The notes beneath the pieces are model-generated. The model searched no databases. It was given only the letters and a program-made list of their open reading frames with translations, and had not been told where the DNA came from. Of a stretch of 64,000 bases of DNA, positions 45,655 to 55,699 are shown piece by piece. Position 1 is the first letter of the stretch. Each line of letters starts with the position of its first letter. A program made the position numbers and the translations under genes. Source of the DNA: CAMLOF01 sp041913045 (GTDB lineage: Bacteria > Pseudomonadota > Gammaproteobacteria > Burkholderiales > Burkholderiaceae_C); assembly GCA_041913045.1 (NCBI GenBank), contig JAYSGB010000017.1:13077-77076 (forward strand), read 5' to 3'.

Positions 45655-46062
45655 ATGTCCATGTTCACGATTTTTGGGGTGTCGGGCAGCGCGATCAGCG
45701 CGCAGGCGCAACGCCTCAACACGGTGGCCAGCAACCTGGCTAACGCTGATGCGGTGGCCGGGCCCGACGGCCAGGCCTATAAGGCGCGCCAGGTGGTGTT
45801 CCAGACGGTTCCCATGAACAACGACCAGGCATCTGCCGGGGTGAAGGTGCAGAACATCATTGAAAGCGATGTGCCTAACCGCCGCGTTTTCAACCCGCAG
45901 CACCCCAGTGCTGATGCCCAGGGCTACGTCACCCATTCCAACGTCAATCCGGTGGAGGAGATGGTCAACATGATTTCGGCGTCGCGTTCTTACCAGAACA
46001 ACGTCGAGGTGATGAACACGGCCAAGTCCTTGCTGATGAAGACCTTGCAGATGGGTCAGTGA
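45655..46062 (+). CDS. flgC: Flagellar basal-body rod protein FlgC
   Basis: A 135-residue rod protein with N-terminal VASNLANADAVAG and the C-terminal NPVEEMVNMISASRSYQNNVEVMN helix segment shared by rod, hook and HAP proteins (its parts at about 98-122). Ribosome site GGGAGAG. Follows flgB by 20 bases. Confidence 0.96.
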   Translation: MSMFTIFGVSGSAISAQAQRLNTVASNLANADAVAGPDGQAYKARQVVFQTVPMNNDQASAGVKVQNIIESDVPNRRVFNPQHPSADAQGYVTHSNVNPVEEMVNMISASRSYQNNVEVMNTAKSLLMKTLQMGQ

Positions 46063-46078
46063 TTTTCAGGAGTTTTCC

Positions 46079-46735
46079 ATGTTCATGACCCCCTTGAGCA
46101 ACAGCCAGATTGACGCCTACAACGCCAAGGGCGGTAGCCAGGCCGATTCCACGGACCCGCAGGCAGCGCAGGACCGCTTCTTGAAGTTGTTCGTTGCGCA
46201 ACTGAGCAACCAGGACCCGCTCAGCCCGATGGACAACGCCCAGATGACAACGCAGATGGCTCAGATCAACACGGTCTCGGGCATCCAGCAGGTCAACCAG
46301 ACGCTCAAAACCTTGGCAGAGCAGTTCACGGCTGTGCAGAACATTCAGGGCGCAAGTCTGGTGGGGCGCGAGGTCATCACCCAGGGCAACCAGCTGTCTA
46401 TTGATGGCAATGTTGCCCAAGGTAGCTTCAGCCTGAGCAGCAGTGTAGACAAACTGCAGGTGGACATTCTGGACAGCGCGGGTGCCATTCTGGGCACGGT
46501 GGATCTGGGGGCGAAGTCGGCGGGCATGCACAACTTCGAGTGGTCGTTTGGCAACGTTGACCCCTCTCGCATCGCGAAGATGCAGGTGACGGCAACGTCT
46601 GGCGGCAAGTCTGTGGCGGTCACGCCGCTGTCTCGCCAGACGGTGCAGGCGGTGGGCATGGTGGATGGCTCGCTGCGCTTGCGCACCGAAAGCGGCGGCT
46701 CTGTCAGCTACAACGACGTGCTGGCTTTTCTTTGA
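46079..46735 (+). CDS. flgD: Flagellar hook assembly protein FlgD
   Basis: A 218-residue scaffold that caps the growing hook and is then discarded. The N-terminal export segment RFLKLFVAQLSNQDPLSPMD (about 33-52) is the family hallmark, followed by Tudor-like and FN3-like domains. Located between rod and hook genes as usual. Confidence 0.95.
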   Translation: MFMTPLSNSQIDAYNAKGGSQADSTDPQAAQDRFLKLFVAQLSNQDPLSPMDNAQMTTQMAQINTVSGIQQVNQTLKTLAEQFTAVQNIQGASLVGREVITQGNQLSIDGNVAQGSFSLSSSVDKLQVDILDSAGAILGTVDLGAKSAGMHNFEWSFGNVDPSRIAKMQVTATSGGKSVAVTPLSRQTVQAVGMVDGSLRLRTESGGSVSYNDVLAFL

Positions 46736-46765
46736 GCGTTTGAATCGAATTTCTAGGAGTACATC

Positions 46766-48082
46766 ATGAGTTTCCAGACAGGCCTGTCCGGTTTGAACGC
46801 TTCCAGCAAGAACCTGGATGTGATCGGCCACAACATTGCCAACGCCAACACCTCGGGCATGAAGGCGTCGCGCGCTGAGTTCTCCGAGATGTATGCCAGC
46901 GCGCTGGGTGCAGCAGGGGGCTCCAACAGTGGTATTGGTGTGCAGGTGGCTGCGGTGACCCAACTGTTCTCACAGGGCAACATCAAGGTGACGGGTAACC
47001 AGTTGGACCTGGCGGTCAACGGCAGCGGCTTTTTCCAGGTGAAAACCACCGACGGCTCGACGCTGTATACGCGCAACGGCGAATTCAAGCTGGACAAAGA
47101 GGGTTACATCATCACCAACAACGGTGCACGCCTGCAGGGGTTCTCTACCGACGAAGAAGGCAACCGTACCAGCGTGGTGACGCGCGATCTGCTGCTGCCG
47201 ACGGGTGCTGCCATTGACCCGCGCGCAACCGGCGCAGGTACTGATGTGGACAAGCAGGGTGTTTCCATCACGGCCAACCTGGATGCCCGCGCAACGACGC
47301 TGGGTGCGCCGCTGGCCCCCGTTGCCCCCGCCACCACGGTGACGCTGACCACGGATCAGAAGAAGTACGGAACGGCTTTCAATGCCTACGACTCGCAGGG
47401 CAACGCGATTCCTGTTCAGCTGTACTTCGTGCGGGTGGATGACGGCACGGACTCCACCACGGCGCAATGGCAGGGGCTTTGGAGCATTGATGGTGGACAG
47501 AACGCCACTCCGGTGGGAACGGTGACCTTTGGCGTAGACGGCAAGGTGACGGCGAACAACCTGACAACCAATATCAGCATTGCGGGCGGCTCCTTCGCTT
47601 CGGGCATTCCGTCGAACGACCCCTTGTCTTTCCCGATCAACATCGAGGATGCTGATGGCAATTTCACGCTGACCCAGTACGGCGCGAACTTCGCGGTGTA
47701 CGACCTCAGCCAGGACGGCTACCCCTCGGGCGAACTGACGTCCATCGACATCGGCGAAAGCGGCGTGATCCTGGCACGTTATTCGAATGGCGTCTCGCAG
47801 GCCGAGGGGCAGGTGGCGCTCGGCAACTTCCGCAACCTGCAAGGTTTGCAGCCGGTCAACGGCGGGTACTGGTCCGAGACCTTTTCATCGGGCCCGGTGG
47901 TTCTGGGTGGTCCGCAGGAAGGGCGCCTGGGACTGGTGCGCCAGAGTTCGCTGGAAGACTCGAACGTGGACATGACGCAAGAGCTCGTGAACATGATCGT
48001 GGCGCAGCGTGCCTACCAGGCCAACGCACAGACTATCAAGACGCAGGACCAGGTGCAGCAGACGCTGGTGAACCTGCGCTGA
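46766..48082 (+). CDS. flgE: Flagellar hook protein FlgE
   Basis: A 438-residue hook subunit. The conserved N-terminus (SGLNASSKNLDVIGHNIANA) and C-terminus (VDMTQELVNMIVAQRAYQAN) form the D0 core, with variable D1/D2 domains between. Length is normal. A TAGGAG ribosome site precedes the ATG. Confidence 0.96.
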   Translation: MSFQTGLSGLNASSKNLDVIGHNIANANTSGMKASRAEFSEMYASALGAAGGSNSGIGVQVAAVTQLFSQGNIKVTGNQLDLAVNGSGFFQVKTTDGSTLYTRNGEFKLDKEGYIITNNGARLQGFSTDEEGNRTSVVTRDLLLPTGAAIDPRATGAGTDVDKQGVSITANLDARATTLGAPLAPVAPATTVTLTTDQKKYGTAFNAYDSQGNAIPVQLYFVRVDDGTDSTTAQWQGLWSIDGGQNATPVGTVTFGVDGKVTANNLTTNISIAGGSFASGIPSNDPLSFPINIEDADGNFTLTQYGANFAVYDLSQDGYPSGELTSIDIGESGVILARYSNGVSQAEGQVALGNFRNLQGLQPVNGGYWSETFSSGPVVLGGPQEGRLGLVRQSSLEDSNVDMTQELVNMIVAQRAYQANAQTIKTQDQVQQTLVNLR

Positions 48083-48108
48083 CTGGCAAACACTGAGCGA
48101 GAGACACC

Positions 48109-48849
48109 ATGGACCGCATCATCTACACCGCCTCGACCGGCGCGAACGCTGCGATGCACCGGCAGCAGGTGCTCTCGCACAACCTGGCCAACGTCAGCAC
48201 CAACGGTTTTCGCGCGGAGCTTGCCACCTTTCGGTCGGTGCCGCTGCGCGGCGAGGGTGCCAGCACCCGCGTGCATGCGCTGGAGGCCACGGCGGGCCAC
48301 CTGGACGCGCCGGGCACCATGAGCCAGACCGGACGCAATCTGGACATTGCGGCGGTGGGCAAGGCGTACTTTGCCATCCAGGGACTGGACGGTACCGAGG
48401 CCTACACCCGTGCGGGTGCCTTGCAGGTGTCGGCCAACGGGGTGCTGGTGGGTCACGCGGGCCTGCCCATGCTCGACGGTGGTGGGGCGCCCATCAACGT
48501 GCCCGCTGGCTCGGAGGTGTCGATCGCGTCGGACGGCACGGTGTCTGCCCGCGTGCCTGGGCAGCCCATTACCGCGATTGGGCGGCTGAAGATGATCACG
48601 CCCAACGAGGATTTGAAGATCAAGCGTGGGGACGATGGACTGTTTCGCAGTGCCGATGGCAACCCCATGCCGCAAGACAACGACGCTCGCCTGGCCGACG
48701 GCATGCTGGAGGGATCCAACGTGAACCCGATCGAGGCCATGGTGGGCATGATTTCGGTGGCGCGGCAGTTCGAAGTGCAGATGCGCATGTTGCAAAACGC
48801 CGAGAAGAACGACCAGACCGCAGCACAGTTGCTCAACCTGAACGGCTGA
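48109..48849 (+). CDS. flgF: Flagellar basal-body rod protein FlgF
   Basis: A 246-residue rod protein opening with [20 protein letters not shown] and ending with the [20 protein letters not shown] helix shared by axial proteins. Starts 26 bases after flgE. Confidence 0.95.
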   Translation: MDRIIYTASTGANAAMHRQQVLSHNLANVSTNGFRAELATFRSVPLRGEGASTRVHALEATAGHLDAPGTMSQTGRNLDIAAVGKAYFAIQGLDGTEAYTRAGALQVSANGVLVGHAGLPMLDGGGAPINVPAGSEVSIASDGTVSARVPGQPITAIGRLKMITPNEDLKIKRGDDGLFRSADGNPMPQDNDARLADGMLEGSNVNPIEAMVGMISVARQFEVQMRMLQNAEKNDQTAAQLLNLNG

Positions 48850-48877
48850 CGCACACCAACCTGACAGGAGAACTGCC

Positions 48878-49660
48878 ATGATGAACTCCCTGAACATTTC
48901 CAAGACGGGCATGCAGGCCCAGCAGACTCAGCTGGACGTCATCTCGCACAACCTGGCCAACGTGTCCACGTCGGGCTTCAAGCGCGGCACGGCCATTTTT
49001 GAAGACCTGATCTACCAGAACCTGCGCCAGGCCGGGGGTAACACGTCGGAACAGTCGGAGTTGCCTACAGGCTTGCAGATCGGCCTGGGCGTGCGCACGG
49101 TGGCTACCGCCCGCACCTACACCCAGGGCAACCTGCAGCAGACCAGCAACAGCCTGGATGTGGCCATCAATGGCGGCGGCTTCTTCCAGATCGAAATGCC
49201 CGATGGCACCACCGCCTACACGCGTGACGGCGCTTTCCAGGTGAACTCGCAGGGGCAACTGGTGACGTCCAGCGGCTACCGCGTGCTGGGCGGGGTGACG
49301 ATTCCTGCCGATGCGCGCAGCGTGACCATTGGCGCGGATGGTGTGGTGAGTGTGATTTCAGGAGCCAGCACTGCGCCTCAGCAGGCCGGCACCATCGACC
49401 TGGCAACGTTCATCAACCCGGCCGGGTTGGAGCCGCGTGGGCAGAACCTGTTTACCGAAACGCTGGCTTCCGGCACCCCGACCACGGGCACGCCAGGCAC
49501 CGAGGGGCTGGGACAGGTGATGCAGGGGTTTCTGGAAGGCTCCAACGTGAATGTGGTGCAGGAACTGGTCAACATGATCCAGACCCAGCGGGCGTACGAG
49601 ATGAATTCGAAGGCGATTCAGACGTCTGACCAGATGCTGCAGCGCTTGTCGCAGCTTTGA
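48878..49660 (+). CDS. flgG: Flagellar distal rod protein FlgG
   Basis: A 260-residue distal rod protein, the family length. [20 protein letters not shown] at the start and [20 protein letters not shown] at the end define it. The ribosome site CAGGAGAACTG could pair with the candidate small RNA at 63218-63343. Confidence 0.97.
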   Translation: MMNSLNISKTGMQAQQTQLDVISHNLANVSTSGFKRGTAIFEDLIYQNLRQAGGNTSEQSELPTGLQIGLGVRTVATARTYTQGNLQQTSNSLDVAINGGGFFQIEMPDGTTAYTRDGAFQVNSQGQLVTSSGYRVLGGVTIPADARSVTIGADGVVSVISGASTAPQQAGTIDLATFINPAGLEPRGQNLFTETLASGTPTTGTPGTEGLGQVMQGFLEGSNVNVVQELVNMIQTQRAYEMNSKAIQTSDQMLQRLSQL

Positions 49661-49684
49661 TGAGGCGCCCGACGGAGTGAACGC

Positions 49685-50407
49685 ATGAAGTCTGAAAACC
49701 TTATTCGTGGCGGGCGGTGTGTCCGCGTGGCGGCCAGTCTGCTTGCCGCTGGTTGGCTGGCCGGTTGTGCCAGCCTGTCGCAAATTCCCGACGTGGATCT
49801 GGCAAAGGCGCCGCAGCGGCTGGAGTACCCGCAGCAGGCCATGGCCCAGAATGCGCAGTCCATGCCCGCCACGGGCAGCCTGTACGCCGCTTCTACCTTC
49901 CGGCCGGGGTTTGAGGATCACCGCGCGCGGCTGGTGGGCGACACGCTCACCGTGCGCATCACGGAACGGTTGTCTGCGTCGCAGTCATCGTCGTCCGAGG
50001 TGAACCGGGAGTCGGAGTTGAGTGCGGGTGTTTCGGCATTCCCTTATCTGAGCAGCTCCATCCTCGGCAAGTTGCAGGCGGGAGCCACGTCGTCGAACAC
50101 CTTCAATGGTGACGGCGCCACTTCGGCCAACAACACCTTCACGGGCAACATCACCGCCACGGTGACCGAAGTGCTGCCCAACGGGCATCTGGTGGTGATC
50201 GGCGAAAAGCAGATTGGCGTGAACCAGAACGTGGATGTCCTGCAGTTCTCGGGGACGGTGGACCCGCGCACCATTCAGCCGGGCAATACGGTGCTGTCCA
50301 CGCAGTTGGCCAACGTGCGCGTGTTGTCTCGCGGACGGGGTGCGCAGAACGATGCGCAAACATTTGGCTGGCTTTCCCGGTTCTTTTTGATGCTTTTACC
50401 GTTCTAA
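49685..50407 (+). CDS. flgH: Flagellar L-ring lipoprotein FlgH
   Basis: A 240-residue outer-membrane lipoprotein that forms the L-ring. The lipobox LAGC places the acylated Cys at about residue 28. The family segments GDTLTVRITE and VTEVLPNGHLVVIGEKQI are present. Its stop codon lies inside the TAAAGTTTTT stretch upstream of flgI. Confidence 0.96.
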   Translation: MKSENLIRGGRCVRVAASLLAAGWLAGCASLSQIPDVDLAKAPQRLEYPQQAMAQNAQSMPATGSLYAASTFRPGFEDHRARLVGDTLTVRITERLSASQSSSSEVNRESELSAGVSAFPYLSSSILGKLQAGATSSNTFNGDGATSANNTFTGNITATVTEVLPNGHLVVIGEKQIGVNQNVDVLQFSGTVDPRTIQPGNTVLSTQLANVRVLSRGRGAQNDAQTFGWLSRFFLMLLPF

Positions 50408-50430
50408 AGTTTTTCGACAATCGGTTCACG
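50406..50430 (+). promoter_or_regulatory. AAAGTTTTTCGACAAT element before flgI
   Basis: GACAAT is at 50416-50421, 27 bases before the ATG. It shares AAGTTTTT, GACAAT and TCACG with the flgB upstream region. It may provide an internal promoter for flgI-flgL. Confidence 0.4.
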
Positions 50431-50442
50431 AGGTAGTGCCTT

Positions 50443-51573
50443 ATGAACCGATTTGTTTTTTCCCCCCTTCGCAGCCTTTTACTGGCCTTTTCGGCCATTG
50501 CCCTTCTGGGTACTGCGCCAGCCTACGCCACACGAGTGAAGGACGTGGCAGGCGTGCAGGGCGTGCGCAGCAACCAGTTGACCGGCTATGGCCTGGTGGT
50601 GGGGCTGGATGGCACGGGCGACCAGTCGCAGCAGATGCCCTACACCCGCCAAAGCCTGGCGAACTACCTGCAGCAGATGGGCATCACCCTGCCGGAAGGC
50701 GTGGTGGCACAACCCAAGAACATTGCGGCTGTGCTGGTGACGGCGCAACTGCCAGCGTTCGCCCGGCCGGGGCAAATGATCGACGTGACGGTTTCGTCCG
50801 TGGGCAACGCCAAGTCGCTGCGGGGCGGCACCCTCATCACCACGCCGTTGCGTGGCGTGGACGGTCAGGTCTACGCACTGGCCCAGGGCAGCATGCTCGT
50901 GGGCGGGGCCGGGGCTTCTGCTGGCGGCAGTTCGGTGCAGATCAACCATCTGAGCGCCGGGCGCATTCCGGCAGGTGCGCAGGTGGAGCGTGCAGTGCCA
51001 TCACCGCTGTTGTCTGGCGACACGCTGGACCTGACCTTGAATGCCTTTGACTTCCAGACCGCTCGGCGCGTGGCCGAGGCGATCAACCGCGCCAAGGGCC
51101 AGGGCACGGCACAGGCCATGGACGGGCGGGTGGTGCGTGTGTTCGCGCCGCCAAATTCCGATGCGCGCGTGGCATTCCTGGCCGATATTGAAGAGCTTTC
51201 GCTGGAACTGCCGACGCCCCAGGCGCGCGTGGTGGTGAATGCCCGTACGGGATCGGTGGTGATGAACCAGCAGGTGGCGTTGGGCGCTTGTGCGGTGGCG
51301 CACGGCAACCTGTCGGTGAGCGTGAGTTCCACCCCGGTGGTCAGCCAGCCAGGGCCGTTCGCGCCTCCCAACGCGCAAACCGTTGTCACGGAAAAAGCCA
51401 ACATCCAGATCAACCAGGAAGGCGGTGCGCTGATCCAGATGGAGGCGTCTGCCCAGCTGGGTGATGTGGTCAAGGCGCTCAATGCGCTCGGCGCCACGCC
51501 GCAGGATCTCGTGGCGATCCTGCAGGCGCTGAAGGCGGCTGGCGCGCTCAAGGCGGACCTGGAGGTGATATGA
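50443..51573 (+). CDS. flgI: Flagellar P-ring protein FlgI
   Basis: A 376-residue periplasmic ring protein with a signal peptide (1-28, cleaved near APAYA) and the family opening RVKDVAGVQGVRSNQLTGYG. FlgA chaperones its assembly. It overlaps flgJ by 4 bases. Confidence 0.97.
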   Translation: MNRFVFSPLRSLLLAFSAIALLGTAPAYATRVKDVAGVQGVRSNQLTGYGLVVGLDGTGDQSQQMPYTRQSLANYLQQMGITLPEGVVAQPKNIAAVLVTAQLPAFARPGQMIDVTVSSVGNAKSLRGGTLITTPLRGVDGQVYALAQGSMLVGGAGASAGGSSVQINHLSAGRIPAGAQVERAVPSPLLSGDTLDLTLNAFDFQTARRVAEAINRAKGQGTAQAMDGRVVRVFAPPNSDARVAFLADIEELSLELPTPQARVVVNARTGSVVMNQQVALGACAVAHGNLSVSVSSTPVVSQPGPFAPPNAQTVVTEKANIQINQEGGALIQMEASAQLGDVVKALNALGATPQDLVAILQALKAAGALKADLEVI

Positions 51574-52433
51574 ACCCCTCAACCCTGAGCCTGGCGAATC
51601 AGCGCGGCCTGGCCGTCGATTCCAAGGCGCTGAACAGCCTCAATGCCCAGGCGGGCAAGGATGCCCGCTCGGCCATCAAGGAAACGGCGCGCCAGTTTGA
51701 AGCCCTGTTCATGCAGGAGCTGCTCAAGAGCATGCGCAGCGCCAGCATGAAAAGCGGCCTGATGGACAGCGAAGAGGGCGACCTGGGCACGCAGCTGCTC
51801 GACCAGCAGTGGGCTCAGATGATGACGGGCATGCCGGGCGGCCTGAGCGAGATGATCGAGAAGCAGTTGTCGCAGCAGATCACCCCCGCTGGCGCGGCAA
51901 CCACTGGACAGCAGCCCGATGCCAGCGTGCGCGCCACTCCGGGTGCGCTGCGGCCCACGGCCAGCCAGGCCAACTTCGTGAACCAGCACCGCGATGCGGC
52001 ACAGCAGGTCTCGCGCGAAACGGGTATTCCGGCCAGCTTCATGATCGGCCAGGCCGGGCACGAGACCGGCTGGGGCCGGGGCGAAATCCGACATGCGGAT
52101 GGCAGCAACGCCTTCAACCTGTTCGGCATCAAGGCCGGGCCGGGCTGGAAGGGCAAGGTTGCCGAAGTCATCACCACGGAATACGTCAACGGCGAGCCGC
52201 GCAAGATGACGGCAAAGTTTCGTGCCTACGACTCCTATGCCGACTCCTTCCGGGATTACGCCCGCCTGATCAGCAACAGCCCGCGCTACGCGCAGGCCAT
52301 GCAGAACTTGCATTCGGTGCAGGGCTTTGCCTCCAGCCTGCAGCAAGGCGGCTACGCCACCGACCCGCAGTACGCGGCCAAGCTCAGCCGAGCCATCAAC
52401 GCCACGCTGAATTTGCAGCGTGCACAGGCCTGA
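51570..52433 (+). CDS. flgJ: Peptidoglycan hydrolase FlgJ
   Basis: A 287-residue two-domain protein. The N-terminal rod-binding domain (about 25-100, ARQFEALFMQELLKSMR) caps the rod. The C-terminal glucosaminidase domain (about 130-285) cuts peptidoglycan so the rod can pass; its catalytic Glu is in GHETGWGRGEI (about 165-175). The dual-domain form is typical of beta- and gammaproteobacteria. Confidence 0.96.
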   Translation: MNPSTLSLANQRGLAVDSKALNSLNAQAGKDARSAIKETARQFEALFMQELLKSMRSASMKSGLMDSEEGDLGTQLLDQQWAQMMTGMPGGLSEMIEKQLSQQITPAGAATTGQQPDASVRATPGALRPTASQANFVNQHRDAAQQVSRETGIPASFMIGQAGHETGWGRGEIRHADGSNAFNLFGIKAGPGWKGKVAEVITTEYVNGEPRKMTAKFRAYDSYADSFRDYARLISNSPRYAQAMQNLHSVQGFASSLQQGGYATDPQYAAKLSRAINATLNLQRAQA

Positions 52434-52451
52434 GGCTGAAAGGAAGACCAC

Positions 52452-54386
52452 GTGAGCAGCCTCAACATCGCCAGCCGCGCTCTGACCACCAACATGGCCG
52501 CCTTGCAGGTCATTGGTCACAACATCGCCAACGTCAACACCGAAGGCTATTCACGCCAGACGGTGCAGTTGCAGCAGGTGCCGGGGCAGCTCTTCGGCAA
52601 TGGCTACTACGGCAAGGGCGTGGAGGTGGCTGGCATTGAGCGCAGCTACAGCACCTTCCTGACCCGCGAAGCCAACCTGAGCCAGGCTGCCGCGTCCGCT
52701 GACTCCATCCGTTATTCGCGCCTGCAACAACTGGAGCAGTTGTTTCCTATGGGTGACGATGGCATGGGCAAGCAGCTCAACAGTTTCTTGAACTCCTGGG
52801 CCGATGTGGTGGCTTCGCCCACCAACCAGACTGCGCGTGGCGTGGTGCTGACCACCGCCGAGGAAATTGCCGGACGTATGCGCCAGACGGCCAGCCAGCT
52901 CGACGAACTGACCGTGACCACGCGCACCCAGATCGAGGCGGGCATCGGCAGCGTCAACCGTATTGCCAAGGACATTGCAGCGCTGAACCAGAAGATCGTT
53001 GAAGCGTCCGGCTCCGGGCGCAGCCCCAACGACCTGCTGGACCAGCGCGACAAGCTCATCCGCGACTTGAACAAGTATGTGCAGACCAACACGCTTCAGG
53101 CGGATGACCAGTCTTTGACGGTGTTCATCGCGGGCAGCTATCCGCTGGTGCTGGGCAGTTCGGCCAACCAGCTGGTCAACCCGCCCACGGCAGACGTGGC
53201 GGGGCGCCTGTCGCTTTCGCTGGGCAGTTCCAACGCCCGCATCAACAACGACCTGCTGGGCGGCGGTGAACTGGCTGGCCTGCTGCAGTTCTACAACAAC
53301 GACGTGGGGGACGTACGCAACCAGCTTGGGCGCTTGGCCTTGTCAATGGCGGAGCTGACCAACCGCCAGCACATGGCCGGCATCGATTTGAACGGAAACA
53401 CCGGTCAGGCGCTGTTCGGGGCAATCAACTTCAGCACGGCGGTCATCCAGGAACCATCGGTGGCGGCGGTGTTGTCGCTGGCGGTGGACCCGTCCAACCT
53501 GGACGCTCCCACCGAGTTCCAGGCCAGCGACTACACGGTTTCTTACACCGCAGCCAACCAGGTGCAGATACGCCGCCTGAGCGACGGCAAGTATTTCGAC
53601 GGGACGGATTTTTCGTCCAGCACCGCGGTGGATGTGTCCTTCCCCGCAGCACCGGGCAACTTCCTCAACTTTGATGGCCTGCGGTTGACGCAGACCACCT
53701 CTGGCGCTGTAGGCGACCAGATACTGCTGAGGCCCTTTGCCAACGTGGCTCAGCAGATGCGGGTGGCGCTCACTTCGCCGTCGCAATTGGCCGTGGCCAG
53801 CCCGGTGTTGGTGGAGGCTGACCCTGACAACTCTGGCACGCTGGAGGTGGAGTCCCTCTACCGCCCGGGCGGGCAGACGCCGCCCGGCGGCTGGACGGGT
53901 ACGACCATCGAATTCGTCAGCGGCGGCTACACCACAGACGGTGGAACGACGGTGGTGCCATTCACCTCTGGTCAGCCTATCGAAGTGGACGGCTTTCGCC
54001 TGACATTGCGTGGTGCGCCCACCGTGGGCGATGTGTTCACCGTGCGCCCGCCTGCGGCAGGTGAAACCATCACACAGAACGCAGGCAACGGTCAGGCGCT
54101 GCTGGCGCTGCGCGACGCGGTGGCGCTGGACGGCTACACGCTGTCAGACGGTTACATTCCTGTGTTCTCGGCAGTGTCGTCCAGTATCCAGAGCGCCAAG
54201 TCCGCTGCGGAGTTTTCGTCTGGCGTGGCTGAAGCTGCCGAAAGTGCGCGAGCGAACCAGGCTGGCGTCAACCTGGACGAAGAGGCCGCGCGTCTGCTTC
54301 AATTCCAGCAGGCATACCAGGCCTCGGCCAAATTCCTGCAGACGGCGCAGTCGCTTTTCGACACCCTGCTGCAGACCTTCAGTTGA
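52452..54386 (+). CDS. flgK: Flagellar hook-associated protein 1 FlgK
   Basis: A 644-residue hook-filament junction protein, slightly longer than the E. coli protein (547). The N-terminus (NIASRALTTNMAALQVIGHN) and the C-terminus (VNLDEEAARLLQFQQAYQAS) are conserved, with a variable middle. GTG start with AGGAAGACC upstream. FlgN is its chaperone. Confidence 0.95.
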   Translation: MSSLNIASRALTTNMAALQVIGHNIANVNTEGYSRQTVQLQQVPGQLFGNGYYGKGVEVAGIERSYSTFLTREANLSQAAASADSIRYSRLQQLEQLFPMGDDGMGKQLNSFLNSWADVVASPTNQTARGVVLTTAEEIAGRMRQTASQLDELTVTTRTQIEAGIGSVNRIAKDIAALNQKIVEASGSGRSPNDLLDQRDKLIRDLNKYVQTNTLQADDQSLTVFIAGSYPLVLGSSANQLVNPPTADVAGRLSLSLGSSNARINNDLLGGGELAGLLQFYNNDVGDVRNQLGRLALSMAELTNRQHMAGIDLNGNTGQALFGAINFSTAVIQEPSVAAVLSLAVDPSNLDAPTEFQASDYTVSYTAANQVQIRRLSDGKYFDGTDFSSSTAVDVSFPAAPGNFLNFDGLRLTQTTSGAVGDQILLRPFANVAQQMRVALTSPSQLAVASPVLVEADPDNSGTLEVESLYRPGGQTPPGGWTGTTIEFVSGGYTTDGGTTVVPFTSGQPIEVDGFRLTLRGAPTVGDVFTVRPPAAGETITQNAGNGQALLALRDAVALDGYTLSDGYIPVFSAVSSSIQSAKSAAEFSSGVAEAAESARANQAGVNLDEEAARLLQFQQAYQASAKFLQTAQSLFDTLLQTFS

Positions 54387-54400
54387 ACCGGAGAGCCAAC

Positions 54401-55696
54401 ATGAGCTACTTTCGCGTCAGCACAGCCAATTCCTACGATGCCACCATCACGCGCATTTCACAGCGCACTTCCGAGCTGACACAGCTGCAGGAAAAGTTGT
54501 CTGCGGGCAAGCGCGTGCTGCGCGCCACCGACGACCCCGTGGCGGCAACCCTGGCCGAACGCGAGTCCAACCGCTTGATGCGTGTGGAAGCCGATCAGCG
54601 CGCGCTGCAGCGTTCCCAGGCCGCACTGGAGCAAGCCGAAAGCACCATGGGCGAAGCCGTGGACCTGATGCACAGGGTCAAGGAACTGGTGGTGCAGGCA
54701 GGCAACACGGCGCTGTCTGATGGCGATCGCACCAGCATTGCGCAGGAGTTGCGCAGCCTGCGCGACCAGTTGCTGAGCCTGGCCAACACCCAGGACACCG
54801 AAGGCAATGCGTTGCTCGGCGGCTTGGGCGTGACCAATACCCTGGGTAAGCCTTTTGCCGATGTGTACGGTGCCACGGCAGGGGTTCAATACCAGGCCAT
54901 TGCCGGTCAGACTGCCGCCACCGACACCAGTGTTCCCAACCGTGTGGATGGTCAGCATGCGTTGATGCGCAATCTCACGGGCAACGGAACCTTTGTGGTT
55001 GAACACAACCAGGGCGGCATGTACGCCGCCACCAGCGGCGTGGTCGATACAAGCGCCATCAACAACAATGTGCTGCCTTTTGACAGTTCGGTCACGCCGC
55101 AGGGTCGGTATGAGGTCGAGGTCATCGCCGCAGCGGGCCGTCTGGAGGCACGCGTGACGCGCTTCGACAAGGGCACGGGCACGTCTACCGTGCTGGCGCC
55201 CAACGCCGATCTGGGGGCCTACACCCCAGGTGAATCGGTCAAGCTCAACAACATTTCCGTGCAGTTTGAGGGTTTGCAGCTGACCCTATCAGGCAGTGCA
55301 GCACCGGGCGCCAAGCTCACCGTCAGCCCGAGCCAGGCTGATGACCTGTTCGCCACTCTGCAGCGCACCATCGACGCCGTGGAAAACCCCGGGCCCGCCG
55401 ACTCCAAGGCCCATCTGACGCAGGAACTCTCCCGTTCTCATGCCGAACTGAGCACCGGGCTGGACCGGCTGCAACTGGTGCGCGGCCGGCTGGGCGAGTG
55501 GTTGCGCCGGGCGGAGACCATTGATGGTCAACTGAAGAACCGCGCGGTCGGGCACGAGCAGCAGCTTTCCAACCTCACCGACCTGGACATGGTCAAAGGC
55601 ATTTCGGATTTTGAGTCTCAACAGCTGGGCCTGCAGGCAGCGCTGCAATCGTACGGGCAGGTGCAAAAGCTCTCGCTCTTCCAGTACATTGCCTGA
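54401..55696 (+). CDS. flgL: Flagellar hook-associated protein 3 FlgL
   Basis: A 431-residue junction protein with flagellin-like ends: the N-terminal helix ITRISQRTSELTQLQEKLSA and ATDDPVAA, and the C-terminal VKGISDFESQQLGLQAALQS. The ATG giving MSYFRVSTA is chosen, with CCGGAGAG ahead. It is the last structural gene of the operon; fliC and fliD are not in the window. Confidence 0.95.
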   Translation: MSYFRVSTANSYDATITRISQRTSELTQLQEKLSAGKRVLRATDDPVAATLAERESNRLMRVEADQRALQRSQAALEQAESTMGEAVDLMHRVKELVVQAGNTALSDGDRTSIAQELRSLRDQLLSLANTQDTEGNALLGGLGVTNTLGKPFADVYGATAGVQYQAIAGQTAATDTSVPNRVDGQHALMRNLTGNGTFVVEHNQGGMYAATSGVVDTSAINNNVLPFDSSVTPQGRYEVEVIAAAGRLEARVTRFDKGTGTSTVLAPNADLGAYTPGESVKLNNISVQFEGLQLTLSGSAAPGAKLTVSPSQADDLFATLQRTIDAVENPGPADSKAHLTQELSRSHAELSTGLDRLQLVRGRLGEWLRRAETIDGQLKNRAVGHEQQLSNLTDLDMVKGISDFESQQLGLQAALQSYGQVQKLSLFQYIA

Positions 55697-55699
55697 TGT

